32,198 bases of DNA from Acidimicrobiia bacterium (GTDB taxonomy: Bacteria; Actinomycetota; Acidimicrobiia; Acidimicrobiales; Aldehydirespiratoraceae): positions 56,973-89,170 of the forward strand of contig JAGWAO010000010.1 of NCBI GenBank assembly GCA_021296315.1, read 5' to 3'. The position numbers were made by a program, and so were the translations under genes. Within the stretch, counting starts at the first letter, position 1; every line of letters begins with the position of its first letter. Positions 16,800 to 24,938 of the stretch are shown here, in pieces. Below the pieces are notes generated by a model. It was given only the letters and a program-made list of their open reading frames with translations, made no database searches and was not told the DNA's origin.

Positions 16800-17096
16800 A
16801 CCTCTCCCTCATGACTACTGGTGTCTCGTCGGTTGCCGTGCGCTCGGGACTAACGACGGCGTGGGGGCTTGCTTGTTCGTCCTTGTTTGGTTGACCGGCT
16901 GTTCGGGAGCCGCGGTCGAGCCGCCCGAGAGCATCCGCCACGGGCCGCCCACGCACCCGACCCACCGCCAGATCGCCGACCGCCCCAGATCCGTGGGTTG
17001 GCGCGTTCCGAGCCGCTAGTCACCCTCACCTAGTGCCACCGGTGCCGTGGGCGCGGATTCGTAGTGGAAGCCAGGTCGGCGGGGCCGCAGGGCGGG
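16800..17096. other. intergenic stretch without recognisable gene
   Basis: About 300 bases between rnpB and the membrane protein gene. The short ORFs here lack family-like sequence and a ribosome binding site. I see no clear rnpB terminator. Confidence 0.5.
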
Positions 17097-17588
17097 TCAA
17101 GGCGCTGGGCGGGTGAGGCGGCCGGTGGTCAGGAATGCTTGGCGGCGCTCGGGATCTGACAGGCCGAAGCGGCGGGCGGTCCAGGCCAGGGCGGCGATCC
17201 CGGCGAGTTCGAGGATGATCAGGATGATCAGGGGGCGGTCGTACTCGGGGGGGACTCCTTGGCCCACTCCCCCGCTGCCGGATACCGGCCACCAGAACAG
17301 CGCTGTGCGCGACCAGGCTCCACTGGCCACCAGGAACACCAGGGTGCCGATGGGCACACCGATCCAGCGCCGCCGCAGCAGCCGGCGGCCCCGGCCGGCG
17401 GTGAGAACCATTACCGCCACGAGAAGCACCACGCTGCCGGCCAGGGTGTGCAGCACCCAGGGTGACCCGCTGCTGTTCTCAGCCAGGGGCAGCACCGCGC
17501 CCAGCGCCACCACCCGGTAGTCGACGCCGCTGCTGCCGAACACCAGCGCCACAGCTACCACCCCGCACGCTGCGAACCAGAAGAACAC
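17097..17588 (-). CDS. membrane protein of unknown function, four helices
   Basis: A 163-residue hydrophobic protein with four likely membrane helices: FFWFAACGVVAVALVFG at the start, WVLHTLAGSVVLLVAVMVL, a third from VPIGTLVFLVASGAW, and IILIILELAGIAALAW. Short loops include GRGRRLLRRRW (basic, probably cytoplasmic). I do not recognise the family with certainty; the layout recalls small metal-dependent-hydrolase-like membrane proteins, but no active-site pattern is visible. It lies 112 bases after the zinc-ribbon gene on the same strand. The GTG start has a poor ribosome binding site. Confidence 0.65.
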   Translation of the reverse strand: MFFWFAACGVVAVALVFGSSGVDYRVVALGAVLPLAENSSGSPWVLHTLAGSVVLLVAVMVLTAGRGRRLLRRRWIGVPIGTLVFLVASGAWSRTALFWWPVSGSGGVGQGVPPEYDRPLIILIILELAGIAALAWTARRFGLSDPERRQAFLTTGRLTRPAP

Positions 17589-17700
17589 CTATCCGCTTGG
17601 TCCCTAGTGGTCCGTCGCGGCATTGATCGAGGTACAGCGAACCGCCCCGATCCACCAGTGGGCACTCATGCGCTGCCCCGGCCGCCTGGGCGACACAGCA

Positions 17701-18468
17701 CTAGCGCAGGACAAGCCGCCCGCACTCGGCGCAGTTCTGCACCGCCCCTTCGGCGCAGCGCTTGATGCGGGCTACCTCGATCGCGGGCATCTGTTGGGGG
17801 CATCCGCAGCCCGAGGACGGATCGAACGCCACGGCTGTGCTCGGCCCGAACGTCTCGCGCAGCCGCTCGTAGTCGGCTACCGCCGACGCTTCGATGCGGC
17901 CCGCGACCTCGGTCCTCGTCGTCACGAGTGTCGCGAGTTGCTTGTCAATGGCGGCTCTTGCCGCGGCCAGCTCGGCCTCCAGCACCGTCACCCGCTCGCC
18001 GGCGGCCGCTTGCTGCTCCTCCAGAGCCTCGGCCTGACCGCTCAACTCTTCTGCTTCCATCAGTGCCTCGATGGCCCGCTCCTCCAGCACACCCTGGCGG
18101 GAACGCAGTCCGGCGATCTCGTCCTGCAGCGCCTGAAGGTCTCTGATGGCGGTGATTTCACCGGAGTAGAGACGGTTGTCGTCCTTGTCGGCCCTGGCCT
18201 GGATGATTGCGGCTTCGTCCTCCAGGCGCTTCTGGCGGGTGAGCACCTCGATGCGTTGCAGGCCTACCGTGTCGATCTCGCGCTGCAGCTCTCGCTGCTG
18301 AGACTGGGTCGCAGCGAGGTCCCGGCGCAGCGGGAGGGTGGCCCGCCGGTGCTGGAGTTGCTCCGTCTCGGTGTCGATCTCTTGGATCTCCAAGAGCGGA
18401 TGAACGCTCTCGGTGGCCTGGTCAGGTTCGTCGGAAGTCTCGTCATCGCTTGAGGCAGCTTCGGGCAC
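17701..18468 (-). CDS. coiled-coil protein with C4-type zinc ribbon (zf-RING_7 family)
   Basis: A 255-residue protein. After an acidic N-terminus (SSDDETSDEPDQ) nearly 190 residues form a long antiparallel coiled coil rich in E, Q, A and L, with the conserved LYSGEITAIRDLQALQDEI turn motif. The C-terminus is a zinc ribbon: GCGCPQQMP and, 24 residues on, NCAECGRLVLR. This matches the actinobacterial coiled-coil/zinc-ribbon family often encoded near rnpB and RNase H; its role is not settled, with nucleic-acid or complex-assembly functions suggested. The GTG start lies 6 bases after a TAGTGT hexamer with no ribosome binding site, so a leaderless transcript is likely. Confidence 0.87.
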   Translation of the reverse strand: MPEAASSDDETSDEPDQATESVHPLLEIQEIDTETEQLQHRRATLPLRRDLAATQSQQRELQREIDTVGLQRIEVLTRQKRLEDEAAIIQARADKDDNRLYSGEITAIRDLQALQDEIAGLRSRQGVLEERAIEALMEAEELSGQAEALEEQQAAAGERVTVLEAELAAARAAIDKQLATLVTTRTEVAGRIEASAVADYERLRETFGPSTAVAFDPSSGCGCPQQMPAIEVARIKRCAEGAVQNCAECGRLVLR

Positions 18469-18474
18469 GGCGAG

Positions 18475-18480
18475 ACACTA
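18475..18480 (-). promoter_or_regulatory. possible -10, leaderless start of the zinc-ribbon gene
   Basis: TAGTGT on the minus strand, then CTCGCC and the GTG start: right spacing for transcription to begin at the start codon. Confidence 0.45.
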
Positions 18481-18598
18481 ACGGGTCGAAGTCCTCACCA
18501 CTAGGTAGACGGCAACGGCTCATGAGTTCTCGCAGTCCTGTGAGTTCAGGCTGCCGCCAAGTCCCTCTCTCCGGCAGTGTCTGTGGGACCATTCCCGG

Positions 18599-19609
18599 GT
18601 GACTTCGGTCGGGATAGTCGGCGCGGGCCGGGCCGCCACCCTTCACGCCGAGGCGGTCCGAGCCGCCAGAGGGGCGCGCCTGGCAGGGGTTACAGCCTCC
18701 TCGCCCACATCGCCGCGAGCAGCCGCTCTCGCCGGTGCGCTGGACTGCCCGGTGCTGACGGCGCAGGAGCTGGCCCGTACCTGCGACGTGGCCGTGGTCG
18801 CCACCCCCCCGGCCGCCCGGGCCGACGCCCTGGCCGAGTTGGCCTCATCCCGCCGCTTGCGGGCGGTGCTGGTGGAGTCGCCCGCGGCCACCACCCTCGA
18901 CGGCATCGCCGACCTCACGGCCGCGTTCGCGGACCGGCCGGTCATGGCTGCGGTGAATCTGCTGCACGCGCCGGCCGTGCGCCGGGCACTGGCCGCGGTG
19001 GCGACCATGGACCTGCATCATCTCGAGTTGAGGCTGGCCGCGCCCGATCCGGCGCGGGGCCCGGATTCCGGCCGTGCCTTCGGTGGCGGCGTGACCATGG
19101 ACCCGGCAGGCGGATTCTGGCCCGTGCTGGTCGCGGCCATGGGAGCGGCGGTCCAGTCCATTGCCGTGCCGCAGCTCGAGGTTGTCGAAGGGCTCGACCG
19201 CACCGCAGAGGTCGTGCTTCGAGCCGTGAACGGCCGCACGGCTCGAGCCTCGCTGCGCTGGAGCGCTGGGGTGGCAGAGGCCGCCCTTGAGGCGGCCGAC
19301 TCGTCCCACGTGGCTCGCGTCGATGTGTGGCCCGTGCCCGTCGCCGAGATCGACGGCGCTCCGGCCGGTCCGCCCGCGGACGCAAGCAACCCGCTGGTCG
19401 CCCTCGGGTTCACAGGTCAGATCGAGCGGCTGGTCCGCGCCGGCCGCGGTGAGGCGCAGCCTTGGCCGGGTTTGGCCGTCGCCTCCTCGGCGCTGACGAT
19501 CTCAGCCGCAGCTGCGCTGTCGGTTCTGCGGAACGGCGTTCCCGTAAGCGTCTCCGACGTGCCCCGCGACCTCTCACCGTTTGAGATCCTTGGCAGCACG
19601 TGTTGCTAG
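18599..19609 (+). CDS. Gfo/Idh/MocA-type NAD(P)-binding protein
   Basis: A 336-residue protein with an N-terminal Rossmann fold (VGIVGAGRAATLHAEAV, then DVAVVATPPAARADAL) and a C-terminal alpha/beta domain as in Gfo/Idh/MocA oxidoreductases. At the position where the family has the catalytic lysine of EKP, this one has ESPAA, so ordinary dehydrogenase chemistry is doubtful. It might bind a nucleotide or act as a regulator. Start is GTG 18599. It is a single plus-strand gene, divergent from the zinc-ribbon gene and convergent with the nucleotidase gene. Confidence 0.75.
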   Translation: MTSVGIVGAGRAATLHAEAVRAARGARLAGVTASSPTSPRAAALAGALDCPVLTAQELARTCDVAVVATPPAARADALAELASSRRLRAVLVESPAATTLDGIADLTAAFADRPVMAAVNLLHAPAVRRALAAVATMDLHHLELRLAAPDPARGPDSGRAFGGGVTMDPAGGFWPVLVAAMGAAVQSIAVPQLEVVEGLDRTAEVVLRAVNGRTARASLRWSAGVAEAALEAADSSHVARVDVWPVPVAEIDGAPAGPPADASNPLVALGFTGQIERLVRAGRGEAQPWPGLAVASSALTISAAAALSVLRNGVPVSVSDVPRDLSPFEILGSTCC

Positions 19610-19623
19610 CCCGACGTTCACGA

Positions 19624-19675
19624 GAATCTCGGTGCGATTCCTACGCACCTACGCCACAGAACCAACCCGAGATTC
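19624..19675. terminator. nested hairpins between convergent genes
   Basis: Outer arms GAATCTCGG (19624-19632) and CCGAGATTC (19667-19675) are perfectly complementary; inside lies GGTGCG-ATTCCTA-CGCACC (19631-19649), sharing two bases with the left arm. The two stems are alternatives or a branched structure. It stands between the ends of two convergent genes, as a bidirectional terminator would. Confidence 0.5.
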
Positions 19676-19733
19676 CGCTGGCCACCACTGCTTCTGAACG
19701 CCGAGGAGTCGGTCGAGGAGCCGTTGATTCTGC

Positions 19734-20417
19734 TCAATCGTCGGTGTCGGGCAGTCGGGACCCTCCTGCGGACCGCCGCAGGGCAAGGCGGTCCGTGCCC
19801 GCGTCGATCCCGGGGAGTTGAGGCTGCACGCCCGCGGCGCCCCGCCAGGCGGTGAATCGCTCCATCACCAGGTGCTCCACCTGCTGCCAGGTGCGGGCCC
19901 TCGGCTCGGCCTCGTGGCGGTTGTAGGGCTGGTCGAACACGATCACGTCGTTGCCGCTGGCTCGCAGCGCGGCGACGTTGTGCGGCGCGTCGTCCACGTA
20001 GCAGTCGGCCTCCACTTCGGGCTTGTTGCCCAGGAAGCAGATGTCGCGATACGGGATGCGCTCAGCGTCGAGCCACTGCACGGTGTCGGCCACCGCCTCG
20101 GCATGGCCCCAGTTGACGTAGAGGCGATGGGTGATCACCCGGATCCAGACGCCCGCGTCCGACAGCCGCCACAGAGCCTCGGCCGCGCCTTCGATGGCGG
20201 GCAGCTTGGCCAGCATGCGGTGCTCGGTGACGGCCGAGCCGTGGTATCGCTCGAATTCGCTGGGACTCAAGTCCCATTCGCGGAAGTCGTAGGAGCGCTC
20301 CTCGGGGAGCGATGCCGGATCTATGCCTCTCAGCTCGGCGACGAAGGCCGCGAATCCCGCCGTGTAGTCGGCGACGACCCCGTCGAGGTCCACGCCGAAG
20401 ACGAACTGCGATGTCAT
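19734..20417 (-). CDS. HAD-superfamily 5'-nucleotidase-like phosphatase
   Basis: A 227-residue HAD hydrolase of the 5'(3')-deoxyribonucleotidase type. Motif I is FVFGVDLDGVVADYT (nucleophile and acid/base Asp), motif II is RVITHR with Thr in place, and motif III/IV is LGNKPEVEADCYVDDAPHN. The YDFREWDLS cap region agrees with this subgroup. It would release phosphate from a nucleotide or similar substrate. The ATG at 20417 puts motif I at residue 4; an in-frame GTG at 20444 overlaps the TGA of the short ORF in repeat copy D and is the alternative if translation is coupled. It lies downstream of the Dyp peroxidase gene. Confidence 0.85.
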   Translation of the reverse strand: MTSQFVFGVDLDGVVADYTAGFAAFVAELRGIDPASLPEERSYDFREWDLSPSEFERYHGSAVTEHRMLAKLPAIEGAAEALWRLSDAGVWIRVITHRLYVNWGHAEAVADTVQWLDAERIPYRDICFLGNKPEVEADCYVDDAPHNVAALRASGNDVIVFDQPYNRHEAEPRARTWQQVEHLVMERFTAWRGAAGVQPQLPGIDAGTDRLALRRSAGGSRLPDTDD

Positions 20418-20440
20418 TTCGCAGCCCGGCGCGACATTTC

Positions 20441-20536
20441 TCACTGCTGCTCGCTGCGCTCACGGGCCGCTCGGGCCACGGCCTCGCTCAGCGTCGTGCG
20501 ACTCGCGTGAGACTGCGCCGACCCGCTCGGCCTCTA
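20441..20536 (-). repeat. dispersed element, copy D
   Basis: On the minus strand: TAGAGGCCGAGCGG (the TAG is the stop of the Dyp gene), 34 bases of spacer, then AGCGAGGCCGTGGCCCGAGC and GGCCCGTGAGCGCAGCGAG, ending CAGCAGTGA. Left-motif-to-GTG distance is 54 bases. In frame with the stop it encodes SEAVARAARERSEQQ. The TGA overlaps a GTG that could start the nucleotidase. It fills the gap between two genes of the same strand, like copy C. Confidence 0.85.
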
Positions 20537-21448
20537 GGGCAAGGCGGCGTCGAGCGCCTCCACGGACGGGGCGAAGTAGAAGGAGCCCGATGCCGGCGTC
20601 GAGTAGTCGGTGATGAAGTCGGGCTCCTGGCCGTTGATGCCGTACATCGCCTCCATGCGCTCCCTCATCGGGGCCTGGGTCTTGCAGAACCCCATGAAGT
20701 ACAGGCCGACGGTGCCGTCGTGGAAGGCGTAGGGAGTGGAGCGCCGCACCATCTCCCCGCGCTTGGCGGTGGACTCGTCGGCGGTCGCGCCCTCGCGCAG
20801 CTCCACGTGCGACAGGTGCGACCTCGGAACCTGCTCGTCAAGCTTGACCGAGTCGGCCTTGGTGCGCCCGAAGGTGTTCTCCTCCTGCTCCAGCGACAGT
20901 GTGGCCCAGTAGTCCAGGTCGTGGACCCAGCGCTGGGCGATGCAGAACGCGCCGCCCTCGCCCGGGTCGCCGTCGTCGATGATGGCCCGGTCGGGCTCGT
21001 CGCTGGGCTCCGGGTTGCCGGTGCCGTCGATGTGGCCGGTGAGGTCGAGGCTGTTCTTGTAGATGAACGTCGGGGTCTCGCGGGCCACCGCCATGTGGCC
21101 GGCCACGGCGCGCCGGAAGGTGTGCTGCACCTCCCAGCACAGGTCCTTCTCGGCGTGGTGGACCCAGATGAGCAGTTCCTCCTGGGTGCCCTTGGCCACC
21201 CGGGTGCCGTCGGGGGACTCGTAGCCGGGGTAGGGCTGGAAGTCGTCGCCGGTCTCGATGCCCAGATCGGCAGCCAGGGTCGGGCCCAGCAGGATGCAGA
21301 GATTGACGCCCTGCGCATCGGCATCGGCTCGGCAGTCGCTCAGCGCCTGACGGATGACGTCGAGGTCGGCGCCGTCGACACGGCTCATGTGCGTGTACCA
21401 CTGGTACTTTTGCAACTCGGTGAGAATCGCCGCCTGCGGTGTTGCCAT
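20534..21448 (-). CDS. Dyp-type heme peroxidase
   Basis: A 304-residue dye-decolourising peroxidase, close in layout to the YfeX-type cytoplasmic class. The signature GXXDG is GHIDGTGNP near residue 138, with its catalytic Asp. The heme-ligand region reads VPRSHLSHVEL, and the distal-side RRSTPY and final YFAPSVEALDAAL match the family. It uses peroxide to oxidise substrates and may store cargo in an encapsulin elsewhere, but no encapsulin gene or typical targeting tail is seen here. AAGGG stands upstream of the ATG. The stop codon is part of repeat copy D. Confidence 0.9.
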   Translation of the reverse strand: MATPQAAILTELQKYQWYTHMSRVDGADLDVIRQALSDCRADADAQGVNLCILLGPTLAADLGIETGDDFQPYPGYESPDGTRVAKGTQEELLIWVHHAEKDLCWEVQHTFRRAVAGHMAVARETPTFIYKNSLDLTGHIDGTGNPEPSDEPDRAIIDDGDPGEGGAFCIAQRWVHDLDYWATLSLEQEENTFGRTKADSVKLDEQVPRSHLSHVELREGATADESTAKRGEMVRRSTPYAFHDGTVGLYFMGFCKTQAPMRERMEAMYGINGQEPDFITDYSTPASGSFYFAPSVEALDAALP

Positions 21449-21492
21449 CGGTTGGCCCTTCTTTCTTGTGGTGGGGGGTGCCTCTAGTGGCG

Positions 21493-21521
21493 GGCGGAGT
21501 CCGCCAGCCCGGTTGACCGGG
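21493..21521. terminator. two hairpins between the acyl-CoA synthetase and Dyp genes
   Basis: GGCGG-AGT-CCGCC (21493-21505) and CCCGGT-TG-ACCGGG (21508-21521), both perfect. They follow the synthetase stop by about 95 bases and lie in the leader region of the Dyp gene, so they may terminate the former or control the latter. Confidence 0.35.
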
Positions 21522-21615
21522 GTCCAGCGGTCCCTTGCACTCTAGACATTAGACAGCCGATGTGTCCCGCCCGCAAGCAGGAACAGCGCTTTCTCAAGCA
21601 GGACGCGGGCTGCTC

Positions 21616-23163
21616 TCAGCGGTCCCGCAGCTCGCGGCGCAGGATCTTGCCGGAAGCGCTCTTGGGGATGGCCTCCAGCACCTCGAAGGACCGCACCTGC
21701 TTGTAGCTGGCCAGGTGCTCGCCCACATGGGACTGGAGCTCAGCGAGGGTGGGCGCGTCGGCACCGGGCGCCAGCGTTATGAAGGCTTTGGGCAGCTCTC
21801 CCGCCTCCTCGTCAGGAATGCCGATCACCGCCGCGTCGGCCACCGCCGGATGGGTGACCAGCACCGCCTCCAGCTCGGCGGGGGCCACCTGCCAGGCCTT
21901 GTACTTGATGAGCTCCTTGATGCGGTCGACTATCGAGACATGGTCCTCGTCGTCGATGACGGCCACATCGCCGGTGTAGAGCCAGCCGTCGGAGTCGAGG
22001 GTCTCCGCCGTGGCGTCGGGGTTGTTGAGGTAGCCCTTCATCACTTGGGGTCCTCGGACCAGCAGCTCGCCCCGGCCCCCCACATCCAAATCCGCTCCGG
22101 ATTCGGGGTCGACGATGCGGATCTCGGTGTTGGAGATGGTCACGCCGCTGGTTCCGGGCCGGAACTGTCCCTCCGGCGTGCAGTGGCTCACCGGGCTCAG
22201 CTCCGTCATCCCGTAGCCCTGAACGACCTCGCACCCCACCCGGGTCGCGGCCGCCGCGGCCAGATCGGCTCCCAGCGGGGCCGCCCCCGAGAAGATCTGC
22301 TTGATCGACGACAGGTCGAAGTCGTCCACGGCGGGATGCTTGGCCAGCCCCAGCACCATGGGTGGCACCGCGAAGAACCGGGTGATCCGCTGCTCCTGCA
22401 CCAACTCCAAGGCTCTCACCATGTCGAAGCGGGGCATGGTCACCACCCGAACCCCGAAGGCGAGCAGCATGTTCATGAGCACCTGCATCCCGTAGATGTG
22501 GAAGAAGGGCAGCACGGCCAAGGCCACCTCGCCTGCCGCGGGTGTGAACGTGTGCTCCATCTGGGCGATGTTGGCGACAAGGTTGCGATGGGTGAGCATC
22601 ACGCCCTTGGGCAGCCCCGTCGTGCCCGACGAGTAAGGGAGCACAACCACATGCTCGGCGTAGTCCACCGGCACCTGGTCGATCCGCTTGCCGAAGAGCG
22701 AGGTGAGCGTGGTGGCCCCCTCCGCCTCCCCCATTACCAGGATGTGCTCCACCGCGGTGCCCGCGGCCGCGGCTCGGGCCGTCTCCAGGAACATTGGGAT
22801 CGTCACCAGCCATGACGCCGAGGCGTCGGTCAGCTGGAAGCGGACCTCCTCGGCGCTGTAGGTGGGGTTGATCGTCGTGATGGTGCCGCCGGCGAGCGCG
22901 ATGCCGTGGAAGACGACGGCGTACTCAGGAACATTGGGGGCGAGGATGGCGACCGTGGTGCCGGGGCCCACGCCGCGGGAACTGAGCCCGCCGCCGAGGC
23001 TGCGCACCAGATCGTGCAATTCCGAGAACGTGTACGACGAGGTGCCGTCGGTGATGGCGACCTCGTCGGCGTGATCCGCGACCGACGCGAACACGCACTC
23101 GGTGATCGACTGGTCACTGATCTCCACGTCGGGCAGGGGACTGGTGTGGATGATGGTGCGCAC
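21616..23163 (-). CDS. AMP-forming acyl-CoA synthetase (4-coumarate-CoA ligase-like)
   Basis: A 515-residue member of the ANL superfamily that adenylates a carboxylic acid and transfers it to CoA. Core motifs are complete: LPYSSGTTGLPKGVMLTH (P-loop, near residue 175), GYGMTELSPV, GELLVRGPQVMKGY, GWLYTGDVAVIDDEDH, DRIKELIKYKAWQVAP (hinge) and the catalytic lysine in PKSASGKILRRELRDR. It resembles 4-coumarate- and medium-chain acyl-CoA ligases; the acid cannot be fixed from sequence. GAGG before the GTG at 23163 sets this start; the 705-residue ORF is over-extended. It could supply acyl-CoA to the crotonase and acyl-CoA dehydrogenase encoded further on. Confidence 0.92.
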   Translation of the reverse strand: MRTIIHTSPLPDVEISDQSITECVFASVADHADEVAITDGTSSYTFSELHDLVRSLGGGLSSRGVGPGTTVAILAPNVPEYAVVFHGIALAGGTITTINPTYSAEEVRFQLTDASASWLVTIPMFLETARAAAAGTAVEHILVMGEAEGATTLTSLFGKRIDQVPVDYAEHVVVLPYSSGTTGLPKGVMLTHRNLVANIAQMEHTFTPAAGEVALAVLPFFHIYGMQVLMNMLLAFGVRVVTMPRFDMVRALELVQEQRITRFFAVPPMVLGLAKHPAVDDFDLSSIKQIFSGAAPLGADLAAAAATRVGCEVVQGYGMTELSPVSHCTPEGQFRPGTSGVTISNTEIRIVDPESGADLDVGGRGELLVRGPQVMKGYLNNPDATAETLDSDGWLYTGDVAVIDDEDHVSIVDRIKELIKYKAWQVAPAELEAVLVTHPAVADAAVIGIPDEEAGELPKAFITLAPGADAPTLAELQSHVGEHLASYKQVRSFEVLEAIPKSASGKILRRELRDR

Positions 23164-23369
23164 GGCCACCTCGCACGGTCGCTGATGCTGGAAAACGGGT
23201 GGAGCCGAGACTATCCCGGGCTGGGTGGTGGGCGCCTCGCCCGCATCGAGGGCTACCTGAGAATCGGCCTCCCCCGTCCCGCGCCGCCCGAGCCAGGCCA
23301 GTAGCCAGCCCCTGCCCGCCAGCGGAGGGGCTCGCCGGGTGGTCATGGGGAGGCGGTGCGGGGTCGCGC

Positions 23370-23375
23370 TAGCCT
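23370..23375 (+). promoter_or_regulatory. possible -10 of the transhydrogenase operon
   Basis: TAGCCT, identical to the hexamer before rnpB, 9 bases ahead of the GTG start of pntAA. The mRNA would have almost no leader. Confidence 0.35.
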
Positions 23376-23384
23376 TCTCTATCC

Positions 23385-24566
23385 GTGCGCCTGGGACTGC
23401 TTCGCGAATCCGCGCCTTCCGAGAACCGCGTGGCCCTCGTTCCCGATGGTGTCGAGACGATGGTGCAGCACGGGTGCGACGTTCTGGTCGAGCGGGGCGC
23501 TGGATCGGGTGCGGGGATAGACGACGGCTCCTACAGCCGCGTCGGCGCATCCATTGTCGATGCCACGGAGATCGGCTCGGCCGATGTGATCGTCTCGGTT
23601 CGCGATCTGCCCGCCGGCTTCGGTCCTGACAGCGCCGCCGACCCTGCACTCGCGTTCGTCGGTGTGTTGGATCCTCTGTGGATGCCGCAGAGGGCGCAGC
23701 GCCATGCCGCTGATGGCACCAGCGCGTTCTCAATGGACCTGGTGCCCCGCATCACGCGAGCACAGACCATGGACGTGCTGTCATCGATGGGAACGGTTGC
23801 GGGCTATGAGTCGGTCCTGCTGGCCGCCAGCCGGCTGCCCCAGATGTTCCCGCTGATGATGACCGCGGCCGGAACCCTGGCCCCGGCTCGGGTCTTGGTG
23901 CTGGGCGCGGGGGTGGCCGGACTGCAGGCCATCGCCACCTCGCGGCGGCTCGGCGCGGTGGTCGAGGGCTACGACGTGCGACCCGCCGCGGTCGAGCAGA
24001 TCCGCTCGATGGGGGCCCGCGCGGTGGAGCTGGACCTCGCCGAGGCGGGCGCCGGCGCGGCGGGCGCCGAGGACGCCGGTGGCTACGCCCGCGCTCAGAG
24101 CGACGACGTCGCCAGCAGGCAGCAGGAGCTGCTTGCCCCCTACGTGGCTGGCTCCGATGTCGTCATCACCACCGCGGCCATCCCCGGGCGGGCCTCGCCG
24201 CTGCTGGTCACTGCTGAGATGGTCGACGCCATGGCTCCCGGCTCGGTCGTCATCGATCTGGCCTCGGAGCGGGGCGGCAACTGCGCCCTGTCGCAGTCCG
24301 ACGTCGAGGTCGACCGGGATGGTGTCACCGTTCTGGCCCCCACCGACCTGGTGTCGAGGTGCGCTCGCCACGCCAGCCAGATGTTCTCCCGCAACCTCGT
24401 CGAGTTCCTGTGCCATCTCGCTCCCGACGGTGAGATCGACATTCGCGCCGACGATGAGATCCTCGCGGCAATGCTCGTCGCGCACGGTGGCGATGTAGTC
24501 CATTCGGGGGTCGCGGCTGCGCTCGACAGCCGCGGCGGCACACCAGAACCGGCCGCGGGGGGTTAG
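23385..24566 (+). CDS. pntAA: NAD(P) transhydrogenase alpha subunit, part 1 (NAD-binding)
   Basis: A 393-residue domain I of proton-translocating transhydrogenase, which binds NAD(H). It begins like alanine dehydrogenase relatives (LGLLRESAPSENRVALVPD), has the RQD-loop region (SMDLVPRITRAQTMDVLSSMG), the Rossmann glycine motif VLVLGAGVAGLQAIATSRRLG and IVDLASERGGNC-like NAD motif (VVIDLASERGGNCALS). The alpha subunit is split in two genes, as in many actinobacteria and alphaproteobacteria. The complex uses the proton gradient to make NADPH from NADH. The three genes are tightly packed in one operon. Confidence 0.94.
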   Translation: MRLGLLRESAPSENRVALVPDGVETMVQHGCDVLVERGAGSGAGIDDGSYSRVGASIVDATEIGSADVIVSVRDLPAGFGPDSAADPALAFVGVLDPLWMPQRAQRHAADGTSAFSMDLVPRITRAQTMDVLSSMGTVAGYESVLLAASRLPQMFPLMMTAAGTLAPARVLVLGAGVAGLQAIATSRRLGAVVEGYDVRPAAVEQIRSMGARAVELDLAEAGAGAAGAEDAGGYARAQSDDVASRQQELLAPYVAGSDVVITTAAIPGRASPLLVTAEMVDAMAPGSVVIDLASERGGNCALSQSDVEVDRDGVTVLAPTDLVSRCARHASQMFSRNLVEFLCHLAPDGEIDIRADDEILAAMLVAHGGDVVHSGVAAALDSRGGTPEPAAGG

Positions 24567-24569
24567 CCG

Positions 24570-24938
24570 ATGGATCTGCTGGTGGCGGTCACGCTGTTCG
24601 TCATGGCCGTGTTCCTCGGGGTCGAGCTGATCACCAAGGTTCCGCCCACGCTGCACACGCCCCTCATGTCCGGTTCGAACGCCATCTCGGGCATCACCGT
24701 CGTGGGTGCGCTGCTGGCGGCCGGCTCCGACCATCGAACCTTCACCGCGGTCCTCGGCTTCGCGGCGGTGACGTTGGCGATGATCAACGTCGTCGGCGGC
24801 TTCCTGGTGACCCACCGGATGCTGCACATGTTCAGTCCCAAGCGTCGAGCTCAGAGGTCGGTCAGCGGGGGCCCGGGGTCCGCGTCCAACAACCCCGCGA
24901 GCCCCGAGACCTCAGCCACCGAGGACGGCGGCCCGTGA
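24570..24938 (+). CDS. pntAB: NAD(P) transhydrogenase alpha subunit, part 2 (membrane)
   Basis: A 122-residue membrane subunit with three helices (LLVAVTLFVMAVFLGVELI, the stretch around ISGITVVGALLAAG, and AAVTLAMINVVGGFLVTHRML). The family motif TPLMSGSNAISGI is present, as is the THRMLHMF end of the membrane part. A 30-residue Ser/Pro-rich tail, longer than usual, follows. Only 3 bases separate it from pntAA, and its TGA overlaps the ATG of pntB. Confidence 0.93.
   Translation: MDLLVAVTLFVMAVFLGVELITKVPPTLHTPLMSGSNAISGITVVGALLAAGSDHRTFTAVLGFAAVTLAMINVVGGFLVTHRMLHMFSPKRRAQRSVSGGPGSASNNPASPETSATEDGGP

Noticed and set aside
20312-21487. 391-residue plus-strand ORF
   Set aside because: Antisense of Dyp peroxidase and repeat copy D; no family-like motif.
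21562-22815. 417-residue plus-strand ORF rich in H, G, R and Q
   Set aside because: Antisense shadow of the acyl-CoA synthetase; composition is typical of high-GC antisense frames.
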